Both the position numbers and the translations under genes were made by a program. 64,000 nt of DNA from Hirundichthys speculiger (taxonomy: Eukaryota; Chordata; Actinopteri; Beloniformes; Exocoetidae): contig JAGFBZ010000363.1 of the NCBI GenBank assembly GCA_018398805.1, positions 124,001 through 188,000 on the forward strand, written 5' to 3'. Positions 10,618 through 26,212 of the stretch are shown here, one piece after another (position 1 is the first letter of the stretch; the number at the start of each line of letters is the position of its first letter). Below the pieces are notes generated by a model that saw only the letters and a list, made by a program, of their open reading frames with translations, made no database searches and was not told where the DNA came from.

Positions 10618-11400
10618 ATCCTTGCCAAAATTTTACATGCAAAGCAGAATACACTATGTAGTAATGATGAATAACACAGCCACTCTCTGGGCAGGATCTC
10701 TCCGTTAGCCAGCTTGTGCTTGAAATATATCCTGGAGAAAAATCTTCTCTGAAGCTTGTATTATCGCTCTGAGGCCGACAGATCAGCTTCTTTATTTTGG
10801 CATGATTCTGGCCCCATTTTTGCCCAGTAAACTTGCACCTGTTCATCTATATTGGGTTGGTGCTCTATGGGCCATCCCGCTGTTGGTGCTCCTCATGTAT
10901 GCCTCCCCCACTCCTCCTCTGGATTTCTTCTTCTTGGAGGTGGTTAATCTGAGAACCCTATAGCCACTGGTAGAAGAAAATGCAGACACAGTTGGCTCCA
11001 ACTCCAAGCTGACCACCTCACCATGACCCTGACCATCGTTACTGCTAACTTGCACTCCTCATCCCCCACTAAAAGTGTGAATTATCTGGTAATTTCTTCT
11101 GTCAAAGCTCTTTCTCCCGTTGTAATGTTTGTTTTTGGGCACCACTCTCTCATTTTTTTCTTTTTCATTATTTTGACCAAAAGAACTCCAACTTCCAATA
11201 CTTAATTGTGTATATATTTGAATATGTTTTATGTCAAAACAATTCGTCTGTATCTCTATTGGCTGTTGTTATGTTGCTTTCATGGATCACGTGTAAATTG
11301 AATCAATCAAGTGCCACGAACATGACCTATCAAGTGATGGATGGAAAATTCAACAAATAACAAATAATTTGGCAATTTGTTATATATGTATATGTTTTAA
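10618..11400. other. Non-genic sequence
   Basis: No exon, tandem array or bounded mobile element is visible. The stretch lies between the Harbinger-like element and the 3' side of the R4-type LINE. Open frames here lack motifs. Confidence 0.5.
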
Positions 11401-11404
11401 TTGG

Positions 11405-12805
11405 TTCCTGATAGGCCCTGATCCATATAGGCCCTGGTGCTCCAGCCCAGCCTAGCCTGTGCAGATCTTGTCCTTGGTATCTGCTGGAGCCACCAATCCA
11501 GCTTGGGGGGTTACAGCTCCCAGTTCCCTGATCACCATTGGCACCACCGCTGCCTTCACACTCCACATTTTTCCAGCTCTTCCTTCAGCCCTTGGTATTT
11601 TTTCGAGCTTCTCGTGTTTTCCTTCTATCTCATGTTGCCATCAAATGGGATAGCCGCATCCACCACCACTATGTGATTAGCCATCACCAGTTTGTCAGTT
11701 TGAATCTGGAAGTCCCACAGGATCTTGACCCGCTAGTTCTCAATCACCTTTGGAGGTGTCTATCATCTTGACCCAGGGACCTCCAGTCCATACTTGGCAC
11801 AGATGTTCCTGTGCATTATGGCTGATACCTGGTTGTAGCGCTCCATGTCTGCTTTTGCCTGCCAGCATCTTACACCCTACAATGATGTGTTGCATTGTTT
11901 CAGGGGGATCTTTGCACAGCCTAGATCTGGAGTCCTGTCTAGTGTGGTAGACCCTGTCCTGCATAGATCTTGTGTTTAGAGCCTGTTCCTGTGCAGCCAT
12001 GATCAGTGCCTCTCTGCTGCCTTTCAGTCCAGATTTTTCCAGCCATTGTTATGTTTTTCTGATGTCAGCTACCACTTCAATTTTGCGGGGGTACGTGCCA
12101 TGCAGGGGCTTGCCCTTTCATGATAGCCCCTCAGGTTCCTCCTTCATATTACGTTTCAGTTGTCTGAGACATTCACTTAGCAGGTCACTCTGCAGGTATT
12201 TGGATGCGGCTGACCTGGAGAGCTGCCTCCACATGACTGTCCATTTGATATATTGGTACATACCAATATATATCTTTGGTATATACCACATTTGATGCTC
12301 AACTGTGCCAGTGGCTTTGAGTTGACCTCCAGAGTTGTCCTCCACCACCTCACTGAGTTTTGGATGAATGCAATTAGTGTCCTGTTGATCCTATTCAGCT
12401 TCAGGCACTCCAGTATTTGTGTGTGTGGCACTGAGTTGTAGGCCTTTTTGTAATCTGTCCAGGCAGTGCACAGGTCGGTGCTTCTGTACTTGCAGTCACG
12501 GGTGATTGCCCTTTCAACCAGTAGCTGATGCTTAGCCCCTCTGGTTTTACTGCCAGTTCCCTTCTGTGCTCTGCTCATGTACTGAGCCATGTCCCTACTC
12601 ACCTTAGCTGCTATAATGCCTGATAGGAGTTTTATGTAGTGCTGAGGCAGGTTATACGCCAGAAGTAGGGATGATATTGTTCCCTTCTGGGACTCCCTCC
12701 TGATGAGGACTGTCTGGCCTTAGGTGATCCATACTGGGTGGGTCCCTGACCTTAGCAGCTTGTTCATTTCTACTGCTCCACTCCATTATGCTTTTTTGTA
12801 TTATT
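11405..12805 (-). pseudogene. R4-clade (Rex6/Dong-like) LINE ORF, internally deleted
   Basis: On the minus strand, upstream reverse-transcriptase segments come first: IIPTSGVYNLPQHYIKLLSG, then GAKHQLLVERAITRDCKYRS and TAWTDYKKAYNSVPHTQILE with its catalytic Asp, ending at QLSIKCGIYQ (about 12,280). The RT part carrying the YxDD motif is missing. The frame resumes with KGKPLHGTYPRKIEVVADIR, a zinc-knuckle-like CKDPPETMQHIIVGC (about 11,860-11,920), and a degenerate restriction-like endonuclease region (about 11,430-11,700, first acidic residue in a VVVDAAIP-like segment). This order (RT, knuckle, endonuclease) is typical of R4/Rex6 LINEs, which nick DNA with a C-terminal PD-(D/E)XK nuclease. 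Several frameshifts make it inactive. Confidence 0.85.
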
Positions 12806-12809
12806 ATTA

Positions 12810-14620
12810 TTAATATTATATATATAGTTTTTTTTTTCAAAAAAAATATTGTTTAGCTGAATCTTCTGTGAAAATAAGAGTAAAAAAAAGTGTATTTATA
12901 TCTTTGTTTTTTCATCATTTACATTCTCCCCTGTATTCATTCATTTATTTATTTTTACATTTCTGTATCAATTTCTGCTTTATAATGCAAATTAAGAGGC
13001 CTGTATGAAGTCAGGTTCTTATCAATTGTGTGATCAACAGAGTACAGAAACCTCAATAAATTACATCAGAAACCAGATTGTTATCTCTGGTACGTTCATG
13101 GTTTCCTGTAAAGACAAGAAGTGTCAGTTTGTTTAGAGGGCAGTTGAGGGTCATTGCTCTAAAAAATTTTGAAATTTCTGGTTGTATTTTGATTTCGGCT
13201 CTTCTAACTGTATTACAGAAAATCCATACATCCAGCAGCAGCGGTTGTAATGGATATACCATGTCAGCTGCTCTTACACAATCAGTCGCATAGTCAGCTG
13301 TTTTGGATGGCTTTGGGACTTGGAAGTCTCTTCATGTTTTCTTTTTTTTATTTATGTTTTTTTTTTTTTTTTACTCTCAAGCATTAGTCAATACTAAAAT
13401 CAGTTTTTCTGGCTTTAGCAGTGACTTCATACAAAACAAGTATCTTAAATGGCTCACTCAGAGGGAGAACAGTGACTCATGACATCTTCCCAAAACTAAG
13501 TGCATTCCATAAATAGTGACAATTTCCTGATTTGAGTTTAATTTTTTTTGCATTCATGACTATTTCATTATATAAAATAGACTTTTTCACTTACCTACCA
13601 CAGCATAGACTAACCTCAAATAATTAATTTTGGCCTTTATTCAGTAATCATTTTAATGAAGGTCAAAAAGAATTTAACTTTATGATAAAACAGCTTTAAC
13701 AATAAAGGCTCACATTCAGCAGAGCAGGGATGTAGAGACAGCTATGGCTGTTTGTTTGTTTTGCCTCCACACTCAGACTTCTATTGATTTATTAGTCCAA
13801 CACCCAAGAGATGTTCAAAGTGTTGCTACCGGACCAATAGCAATGCTTTAATAGACACAGGCAGGTTATGCATGAAGTTTTGTTGATAATAGCATTGGGA
13901 AATAAAATAGAAAATGCACCGATGGTTGTGAGACAAGATGAGCTGTTGAGAGTTTTCTTAGCGTAGCTATTTCCCATCTTCACACAGGATGTTATATTCT
14001 TCTCTGGAAACAAGCATGAGTGGAAAGGAGTGCTTGAAATGGTGGCGAGAACACTTGTTCCTTCTATTACAGCATGCAGTCTGTAACACCACCCTTCTCT
14101 GTATTTCCTGTCTCTGGAGGATAATCTCTAAACAGTCTTTAGCACCCTCAGCCCAGGGAACGCTGTCACTGCAATACTGATTTGAGTCTTATCATATACA
14201 TCAAGTATGTTTTCTGTTATTTAAATGTAAAGTTGCATGTTAATGATTACTGAAAATAAAAAGATACATTCATTTGATATTTAGTTAGAGTTTGCTGCTG
14301 CCTAAGTGGGTTATCTGGTTTGTGAATTTTTCCATTGGGCCTTTTTTTTTGTTGCACTGATGCGCCTTTGATGAAACTTGGATTTGCAAATATCATCTAA
14401 CAAGTCACATTTTGCGTTTTTCGTTTCAGCTTTTCAGCAGCATTGAATATTTCTCTCTATATGAATTGCATTCAAAGAAAAAAATGTGTGTACACACACG
14501 TACAATATTTGTTAACCTATCATAAAAATAAATGTCTAAATAAACCCTTTTTGCTAATTGCTAATGTTCTTCTAATCTTTTTGGGTTCTCACTACTGTCT
14601 CTCTTTACTACAGATGGTGG
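12810..14620. other. Non-genic AT-rich sequence
   Basis: Contains T-rich and A-rich runs (about 12,825-12,850 and 13,355-13,372) but no exon-like frame or bounded element that I can recognise. Confidence 0.55.
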
Positions 14621-14679
14621 TTTAAAGGTACAATATGAAAGTTATGAGTTTAACAATAGTTTAAGAAATTACAGTTTCT

Positions 14680-14920
14680 TGATTGACCACTAGGGGCTGG
14701 CTCCAAAAGTGAGCCAATCACCACTGACCCCAATGTTAAAATGTCCAACTTTGGAGCAGAAATATTTGCGGTTTGGTTAAAAAAAATGGGATTGATTGAC
14801 ATCATTCTTATTTTAAAGCTAATATGTTTTGTTGCACAGTTAATTGTGCTAAAAGACCACCGTGACTGGCTCTGAGTTGGCCTTGAAGGGTCCGAAGAAT
14901 GACACTTAGCTGAGCTGCAG
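14680..14920 (+). repeat. Dispersed repeat with THAP-like start
   Basis: The opening GACCACTAGGGGCTGGCTCC, then GTTAAAATGTCCAACTTT, is a common fish repeat I recognise. It runs into an ATG at 14824 reading MFCCTVNCAKRPP, the Cys-x4-Cys start of a THAP zinc finger, before stops intervene. The same stretch recurs at 44.72 kb (shared CATC-TTATTTTAAA, TTGTTG, AACTGT/AATTGT and AAGGGTCCG words in the same order). The family is therefore probably a THAP-carrying DNA transposon, but no ends were found. Confidence 0.5.
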
Positions 14921-18760
<3,840 letters not shown>

Positions 18761-18768
18761 CATCAAGC

Positions 18769-19158
18769 TTGTTTCACCTGAGGCTGTTTTCGAAAGATCT
18801 GGAGAGAGTAATACACGCTTTCAGAACATCACATCTAGATGACTGCAATGTGTTGTATGTAGGTGTGGACAACTCAGCCATCCAACGGCTGCAGCCGGTG
18901 CAAAATGCTCTCATTTTACCTGGCAGGAGGAAGAGGGACCACATCAAACCAGTTTTAATATCTCTTCACTGGCTCCCTGTACAATTTAGGGTTGATTTTA
19001 AAAAGATTTATTAGCTCCTAAAGCTATAAATGGGCCTGCACCATTTTATTTGGCTGAGCTGCTTCATGCTCACACTCCAGTCAGGACATTATTCTCTTCC
19101 AATCAACTGCTTTTAGAGGTGCCCCCTGGAACAAGATTGAAAACGAGGGGTGATCGAC

Positions 19159-19160
<2 letters not shown>
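18769..19160 (+). pseudogene. LINE reverse transcriptase C-terminal fragment
   Basis: The frame HAFRTSHLDDCNVLYVGVDN, then IQRLQPVQNALI and HIKPVLISLHWLPVQFRVDF, matches the stretch after the RT catalytic core in fish CR1/L2-type LINEs (consensus 'SRLDYCNSL...LQLVQNAA...LHWLPV'). After a stop near 19,012 the out-of-frame tail still shows APFYLAELL- and TRLKTRGDR-like words up to 19,160. The copy is 5'-truncated, and a long (AT)n tract begins where its 3' part breaks off. Confidence 0.8.

Positions 19161-19254
<94 letters not shown>
19161..19254. repeat. (TA)n microsatellite
   Basis: About 94 bp of TA repeat with one C interruption at 19,199. It follows immediately on the LINE fragment. Confidence 0.97.
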
Positions 19255-19256
<2 letters not shown>

Positions 19257-20484
19257 CATGAATTTCCTTTGCTCAGTCAAGATTAACCTTGCATTGCCAT
19301 CATCACTTAGCTTGTAACTTGTTGCTTATTTTAGTCACTAGGTCTTCAGTATTCTACATTTCAACATGTTGACATCCTTGATGATCACAACTGCATTGTC
19401 TCCCTCTCTTTTCTACACTCCCGATGTGTGCTTGAAGCTAATGGACACATGCAGGCACACTGCTGTTGTGCTCAATTGCTCACTGATGTAATGTGACAAA
19501 TTCCCCCCCCTCCACACACACACACACACACAAACAAACACCCTCCACACCTACTGAACCTCACTGTGCAGACAGGGGGGGTTCTCTCGAGGTAAGATGA
19601 TGTAAGATATAAGAAAAATGAGGATTCACAAGGAATGACGAATAAATTCCAAACAAGATGAAAATCCACGTGTAACAGGGAAAGAAGTCAGAGAAAGCTG
19701 TGATGCAGATCAAGGAAAGAAAACTACTCAATCTAAAGAAAACCAACCTTTTATTCACTCTTTTTGTTGAATTTAAGCAGTATTTCTTGAGCTACCATCT
19801 CACCCTGCTTGACACTGATGGCCATAAACAGTGCCGATGGGAGTGTAAAGTTTGGCGAGTAATGTTCTAAAATTGCGCCGACTAACAATCACGGGTGCAA
19901 CCAGCTCATTACAATAATGACCAAAACTATCTGTCAGGACCAGGAAGAGCTAGCACAGAGTCAAAACACAGAGTGTTCCAGCATTAAACACTATTTTGTT
20001 GAAATATTCAGGATGTGCTCTTTGGCTCACATTAGAAAAAATAAGTAAATAAAAAAATTCACTGTCACGTTTTACTTTGATTTAAAAAAAAAAAAAGCTA
20101 CTGGTTTCATGAGTGAGATTTTACTCTTTGTAAGATTTTACTCTTTAGTTTAATAACATACAAAGGCATTTAAAAATATATGGGCTGGGTCTCAGGAGGT
20201 TCAATATTTATAATATAATTTCAGAATTGGTGAGCACAGAGGAAGAATAATTCAAGCATGGAGTCAAATAACTAAGGAAAATCGGTTGCTCTTGCAGACA
20301 GCTGAGATTGTATCTGTTACCCTTGAGACATCTGGAAACAGCTGCTGTAGAAAATGAAAGCGTGTGAACATAATCCTGTCTTTTGCTAAAGATTTATTTC
20401 TCTGTACTCAAGAACAATGCATTTAGAGATGTGGACGATTACATGGTACCAACAGGAATTGTGGCACAAGCCTTTGAACAGCCT

Positions 20485-20575
<91 letters not shown>

Positions 20576-23485
20576 TGAGGAGTGTGTTTGTCTTTTTTTA
20601 GCCCTAATAAAGATGAGTCTTTAATGAATGAGTCTGTTCTCATTCTACTAATTTAGTCAGTCTCCCTGTTTTTCTCTTGATACACCAGACCTGTGAGGGC
20701 CCGGCTCCTCTGTATCTTTGAATTAAGTTTTTTGCTTTTGTTGTCCTGTTATAACAGTGCTTCAAATGAAACGACTTTGATTATTGCTCCTGCTCTCCTT
20801 ATTTTGGACCCATTTCTTCCACCAACATTTCCTTAAACCTCACAGAAAGGGAATGTTGCAAATTCTGATTTTTGGTATTAAAAAAAAAAAAGAGGCTGAA
20901 AATGTGCGATACACTTCAAGATTGGTTCGGTAACAGTGATTTAAGTATGAAAGCTTATAAGACACTGAATTACTGCGCAACTTTTTAAACTTTGTAGCAA
21001 ATAACCATAAAACTTGCTTTTGTCCCCCACCTTGAGATTAATTTATTTTACAAGTTTCATTTGTAGGTGTTGCAGACAGGTCTCAGTGACGATGATATGA
21101 TCACCTGTGACTGATGCTGTTTTGATCTTTGATCGACTGAAGATGCTCCGCAGGGACGACATGAAGCCAAACGAAACTGTGCTCTGGTTGTCACTCTTAA
21201 CTGCCAGTCTGCTTTCTGTTTTAGTTGAGTTAGGAGTCACCACGCAGCTCTGTTTTTGGCTTTTATTCTACTCTCTCCTGTTTAGAGGAGCAGCTCAAAC
21301 TCCTGAAGCTGTCTCACTCCTCTGTTTGTTTTGGCCAAGGCTCCTTTCTCCCTGTAAAATTGCACTTTTGACTTATTTGTCCTTTATAAAGTTCCTTCAA
21401 ATGGTCATTGTGGTGTGGCACTTTCATATCCTTGTGTGTCCCTTACACTTTCATTTGGTTTAGGGACCATAACAGTTTAACAGGAAATTTTCATGGCCAG
21501 CCTGGTTATTACCAATGGCAGCTGTTTCCTTTTTATGATGAAAATATGTCTGTGGTATTGCATTTCTTATTTGTCAAAATATGATTGTAACCCTCCAGTC
21601 TGCCAGTTTAGAAATGAAACCTAATTTAATACTTTATAAACAAGATTCACAAGGTATTGCAGTCTCAAGGCTCACTTTACTGCTTTAAGTGAATGAAGGT
21701 GTATGGGCATAATGATGTTGCTCTCCCTGTCATCAAACAGAGGTGAGTCCGGCCCGTCGTTCCATTAAACAGCCCAATCACGGTAAAGCTGGTGAGGTAA
21801 TCTCTTAAACACATGATGTTCCTTTGTGCTTGCCAAAATTGTCATAGAAACAAACCAACAATTATATTTATATCTAAATTTTGGTTGATCCCGTCTTAGC
21901 TTCACACATTAAAATGTTCTTGGATGGAAGCAAAATGTTTTGTCTTCCAGATTCAGGTCGCTCCTGTCTCTTCTGTTTATTCTATATGAGCTCATATGAG
22001 GTTACTACAGTAAAAACCACATCAATAAGTCTATCATCTAAAGACCATTTTCATCTTACTGATGCAGTCTCTCCCTTCTGTAGTGATCAAAAAAACTGAA
22101 ACAGAACTTCACGCTCCTTCGCTGGCGATAAAGCCTTTGGTCCAATTCAAGCAGATAGCAAATAATCACAGAGAACAAAGTAAGATGATAAAAGTACGCA
22201 ATTTCAGATGTAGTATTTTAGAAAATGTTCTGTGTTTTGTTCAAATAGCAGGGAAAAAAAAAATTGTGGCACACTGTTCTACTTTTTTTTTTTTTAGATT
22301 TTTATGGTTAGTTTCTTGTTTTTACAGTAGCTTACTGGTAATTGTAGTCATTTCCCCATAGCAGTGCATGACATAAGTAGGTATAATGAGAATTTTGAAT
22401 GATTCACCTATAACATTTACAGCGAGGTCCAGTGACTGATGGTAATTCTGCTGGTTAACAGTAACTCACCATTGATTAAAAGAAACAAAGCAGAAAACAG
22501 TACAGAGGCTTACAGAAAGAAAACTCCAAATAAACCCACACTGCTGTACTAGTAGCATGCAGGCTCACAAGCCACTTGGAAAAACGCTGTCACTCAAATC
22601 AGACAGAGAAGGACAGACAGAAATGAGACATGAATCTGCATCCAGCTAGAAGGAAGCAGATCATCAACTCCACGCTGGATCTCCACCAACTTTTCTGGGC
22701 AGGAGCTCATCTCAAATGAAAAAACATTTTGCTTCAGACACAACTCCTGTTTATTTGCTAGTTTGCGCCACAGCAGGACAATGAGAAACTGTGACAACTC
22801 AGACCGGGCATTAATTCAGGCTCATTTTTATTCAAGAGGATATTTCAGAACCTCCAGCATCTTCTTCATTCTCTGCCAGCTACAAAGGTTCTCCTGTTCC
22901 CAGTTACATATTTAAAATCAAAGGGTCAGTAAGTCCTGCAACTTACAATGCAGATGCCCCATAGCACTGGTGGTGTGTGGTCAGATGCCTCCAGACTATC
23001 AGGAGCTATATTCCTCCCAAAAAATGCACATGCTTCAGAGACTAATTTTGAGCCCTTTTAATTTTACTTTGTCACCCCCACCTCACTGTGTTAACCCTAA
23101 CCCTTTCTCTGCAGCTCTCTTCTCTTTATCTGATCATCCCTCCTTTCATCCTTTGAATCTTGTTGCCAGAAAAAGGAGATAAATGTATATTGAATGACAA
23201 CATATTAAATAAATATTTTCTTATTTCAATTAAACAATTTTCAGATAATATCTTACCATTTTACTGCACCTTTCACTTTTTCAGACTGCTGCCGTTGATT
23301 TACCAGGACTTATTCTCCATCACATATCTTTAGAAAAAGCAGAAATACTTTTCAGATTAAGTCCAAATCATTATTATGTAGGATGATAACCTCTCCTTTT
23401 GAGTCACTCTCTGCTCCTTTTCTTTCTCTTGCTCCAATATCCCTCCATCTTTCCTGCACCATCCTTTTTCAAGTGCTTCTCTCCA
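19255..23485. other. Non-genic sequence with simple repeats
   Basis: Holds a short (CA)n tract at 19,513-19,531 and the AT/poly-T tract listed separately. The minus-strand frame at 21,043-21,243 (66 aa) is exon-sized but matches no family I recognise. I see no other gene-like feature. Confidence 0.5.
20489..20572. repeat. (TA)n tract joined to a poly-T run
   Basis: About 45 bp of TA repeat followed within 10 bases by a run of roughly 34 T. The poly-T could mark the reversed tail of a retroposon, but no retroposon body is recognisable on its right. Confidence 0.9.
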
Positions 23486-23526
23486 TTTTTGTGAAAGATA
23501 ACTAGCCTAGTTATCTTTCACAAAAA
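23486..23526. repeat. Perfect 19-bp hairpin
   Basis: TTTTTGTGAAAGATAACTA (23,486-23,504) is the exact reverse complement of 23,508-23,526, with a three-base loop GCC. It lies about 100 bp left of the hAT MITE and is not part of it. Confidence 0.9.
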
Positions 23527-23629
23527 GGGAGAGGGCATACAGACACCTTAGTAAAATGTCATAAAAGCAGCAATGTAGTTGCGCAAGATACGTATATGAG
23601 AAAAATATCACTTAATGAAAGATGTAGCA

Positions 23630-23949
23630 CAGTGGTTCTCAAACTTTTAATACTGCGTACCACCTGAGAAACTGTTCAGCTCTCTGAGTACACAATGATC
23701 ACCAATTTTAAAATATAGCCATATATGCCTTCTCAATTAGCTTTAAATTCGCAGGAGAGATGTTTATTCCTTATTGTAGTTATTTGTTGTTACCTGAATT
23801 TCATTTAAAATTGTATTTATAATGCATTGTATGTTTCTGATTTATTAAAAAAAAGGGAAAATGTGGAAAGTCCTGATGTTCCCCCGCGTACCACCAGAGA
23901 GCGCTTGCGTACCACCAGTGGTATGCATACCACAGTTTGCGCACCACTG
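23630..23949. mobile_element. hAT-type MITE (320 bp) with perfect 8-bp TSD
   Basis: Begins CAGTGGTTCTCAAACT and ends, reverse-complemented, CAGTGGTGCGCAAACT. The flanks are identical: ATGTAGCA at 23,622-23,629 and 23,950-23,957. The CAGTGGTTCTCAAACTTTT terminus and GTACCACC words near both ends are typical of Charlie-like hAT elements in vertebrates. There is no coding capacity, so it would have depended on a transposase elsewhere. Confidence 0.95.
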
Positions 23950-23957
23950 ATGTAGCA

Positions 23958-26090
23958 TATGTGTCATCGTCTTTTTTACGATGTAGCCTACTCCCGGGGA
24001 TGCTAGCCTGTCCCACAGCCCTTTTAGTAACTACACGTTTCACAAACTGAATCTGAATTGGGCATTCATTTATTTACCTGTTTCTGATGGCGGTTCCTCA
24101 GAGACGTGAGCCCCAGCCGAGTCAGCCTCCACGTCCTTTTTGGAAAGAAAAAAATGCCGTATATCCATTGTTTTTTTTTTTTTTTTTTTGTTTCTTGCTG
24201 TCTCTCTTGAAGTGAAAACCTCTTGGCGCCAGAGGTTGAGACGAGCATACGCAACCCCTCTCTGATTGGTCTCATGTTAAGACATCATTCTGTGTTGCAT
24301 TCGCTGAAAATTGGAAAAACTTTTTTTGCGCCTATAATTTTTGTCAGCCTGTCACATCGAAACATTCAGGGCTGGAGAAAAAACATCCAGGGCTGAAGCC
24401 ATGGATGTCCAGGCCAGGTGACGCCCCTGCGGAGCACCACTGGAGATCACACTGGCTAGGTGAGTACTCATGATTCTCTTATCACATCCAGCACACACTA
24501 TCTTAAACCATTAACTTCTGCAATGCTTCTCTTTTACAGGCTCTGAAAGACAAAACAACTTGCATTATAAAGTGGTTCAAAGACAATTTGCAAAGTTTTA
24601 AAGTGCAAAGTATAAAATAAGAGTATTAACTTTATTAGGGTAATCTTGATTTCACTGTGTTCAGTTCTGTTGGAAGATTCATATTCTGTGTTTAGTATGA
24701 ATTTGCCTCATTTCCATGGTCTGTGTTCTACTTTTAATTAATTTTGATTTTAATTTTCTCTGTAGTTTTGTTATCTCTATGCTTTACACAGTAAAGCGGA
24801 AATGAAGGCAACTTTGACACAGAGACATTTGGGAATTTTGGAGGGACATACTCTATCAAGGCAGTGTCTTTTCCCAGGAGGACCAGGAATAACATGGCTT
24901 CTCTGCTTTCCAGATCTTAGTTCCATTAAAACATCTATGACACTCAAGAAGAGAATAATCAAATAATGATGATCACAGACTGTTTAGCAGCTGAAATCTG
25001 GCATTGAGCAAGATGGAGAACAAGAATGGAGACAGATTTTCTGTTACATAATTGCAGCACTTCGTGTCCTCAATTCCCAGAGGATGGAAAATTGTCATTA
25101 AAAGGAAGAGTGATGTGATACAATTGGATTAACAAAACAACAACTGTTCTTTAAGTGTAATTTTAAAATTACACTTGAAAATGAAACTTTGAAAATACTT
25201 TTTCTTTTAAAGTTGCGGAGACACCTGTTTCATCTTCTTTGTAGCAGCTATATAGTCAAAAAGAGACGTGTTTGCTCATTGGGGGTGACAGATGTAATCC
25301 GAAAACCACATGAAATATCATCATTTAGTAATGATGAAGCGAGAAGATACTAACTAAATTGGATACTTAAGTGTTCTCAGCTCCCACAAGCATCTTAGAG
25401 TGATCCAAACGCAGAACGAACTGCCAACTTCTTTTCAACCCGACCCTGAACTGAAAGCAGAGCAGACAGAACTTGAAGCCTTTTTCTAAATTAAAGCGGA
25501 TGAGGAAACAACGCCGGGGTAAGAATCAATACTATGCCAGTGACAGCCTGTCTCACATTCACTCCATTCTTCAGACTCAGCTGACACATGTGACTGTGCA
25601 GATTACACCAGGCTTCAAGTATCTCCAGATTCGTAGTGTCTCCACTTGAACATGAAGTCCCAGTTGCTCAGTGTGAAACACTCAAACTGTGAACATGTCA
25701 AACTGTCGAATTCTGTTAAGTCTTCACTTAAATTTATTTCAGCCCAGCTGTGAAATACAGTTACGAGAAAGGGAACGTACAGAAGTTTAGGGTATTTGGT
25801 AGTTTGTAGCGTTCAGGCATGTGTTAAGAAAATGGCAAGGAGAAAAGACATCAGCAAGAAGCATTGTTGTCGCATATCCATCTGGAGGGGATTATAAAGC
25901 AATTTCCAAGCAATTTGCGTCATCGTGTGTGGTGAAAGGATCTAATAGGAACACACAGGAGGCAATCACATGAAAAACAAACTTTAATAACATGCTGGCT
26001 TAAAGACTAATATTGCTGCAGTGCAGGAATTAGTCCTTTAATTAATAAGACAAGTTTATAGAACTGCCGTTCTTTCACCTCAATAAATAT
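23958..26090. other. Non-genic sequence
   Basis: Includes a run of about 20 T near 24,170-24,189 and a 24-bp perfect palindrome at 25,153 (listed separately). No exon or bounded mobile element is evident. Confidence 0.55.
25153..25176. repeat. Perfect 24-bp palindrome
   Basis: AAGTGTAATTTT is followed directly by its reverse complement AAAATTACACTT with no loop. The sequence is AT-rich, so chance is more likely here than for the two longer hairpins. Confidence 0.85.
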
Positions 26091-26094
26091 TGCC

Positions 26095-26212
26095 AGAATT
26101 AATCACAATTGGACTGCTGCAATTCCTTCATATAATGCTGCTCCAAAATTTCTCTGAAGAGCTTGCAGCTGATTCAGAATACTGCAATAACAACATTGAT
26201 GAAACAGCATCA
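26095..26212 (+). pseudogene. Short LINE RT fragment (L2/CR1 type)
   Basis: Words such as TTGGACTGCTGCAATTCC and CTTGCAGCTGATTCAGAATA decode in shifting frames to 'DYCN...LQLIQNTA', the segment after the RT core also seen at 18.8 kb. The piece is about 120 bp and merges into a different LINE segment on its right. Confidence 0.6.

Noticed and set aside
21043..21463. Overlapping frames of 66 (minus) and 118 (plus) residues as host exons
   Set aside because: No recognisable family, no clear splice signals, and the two frames overlap each other. I could not support either.
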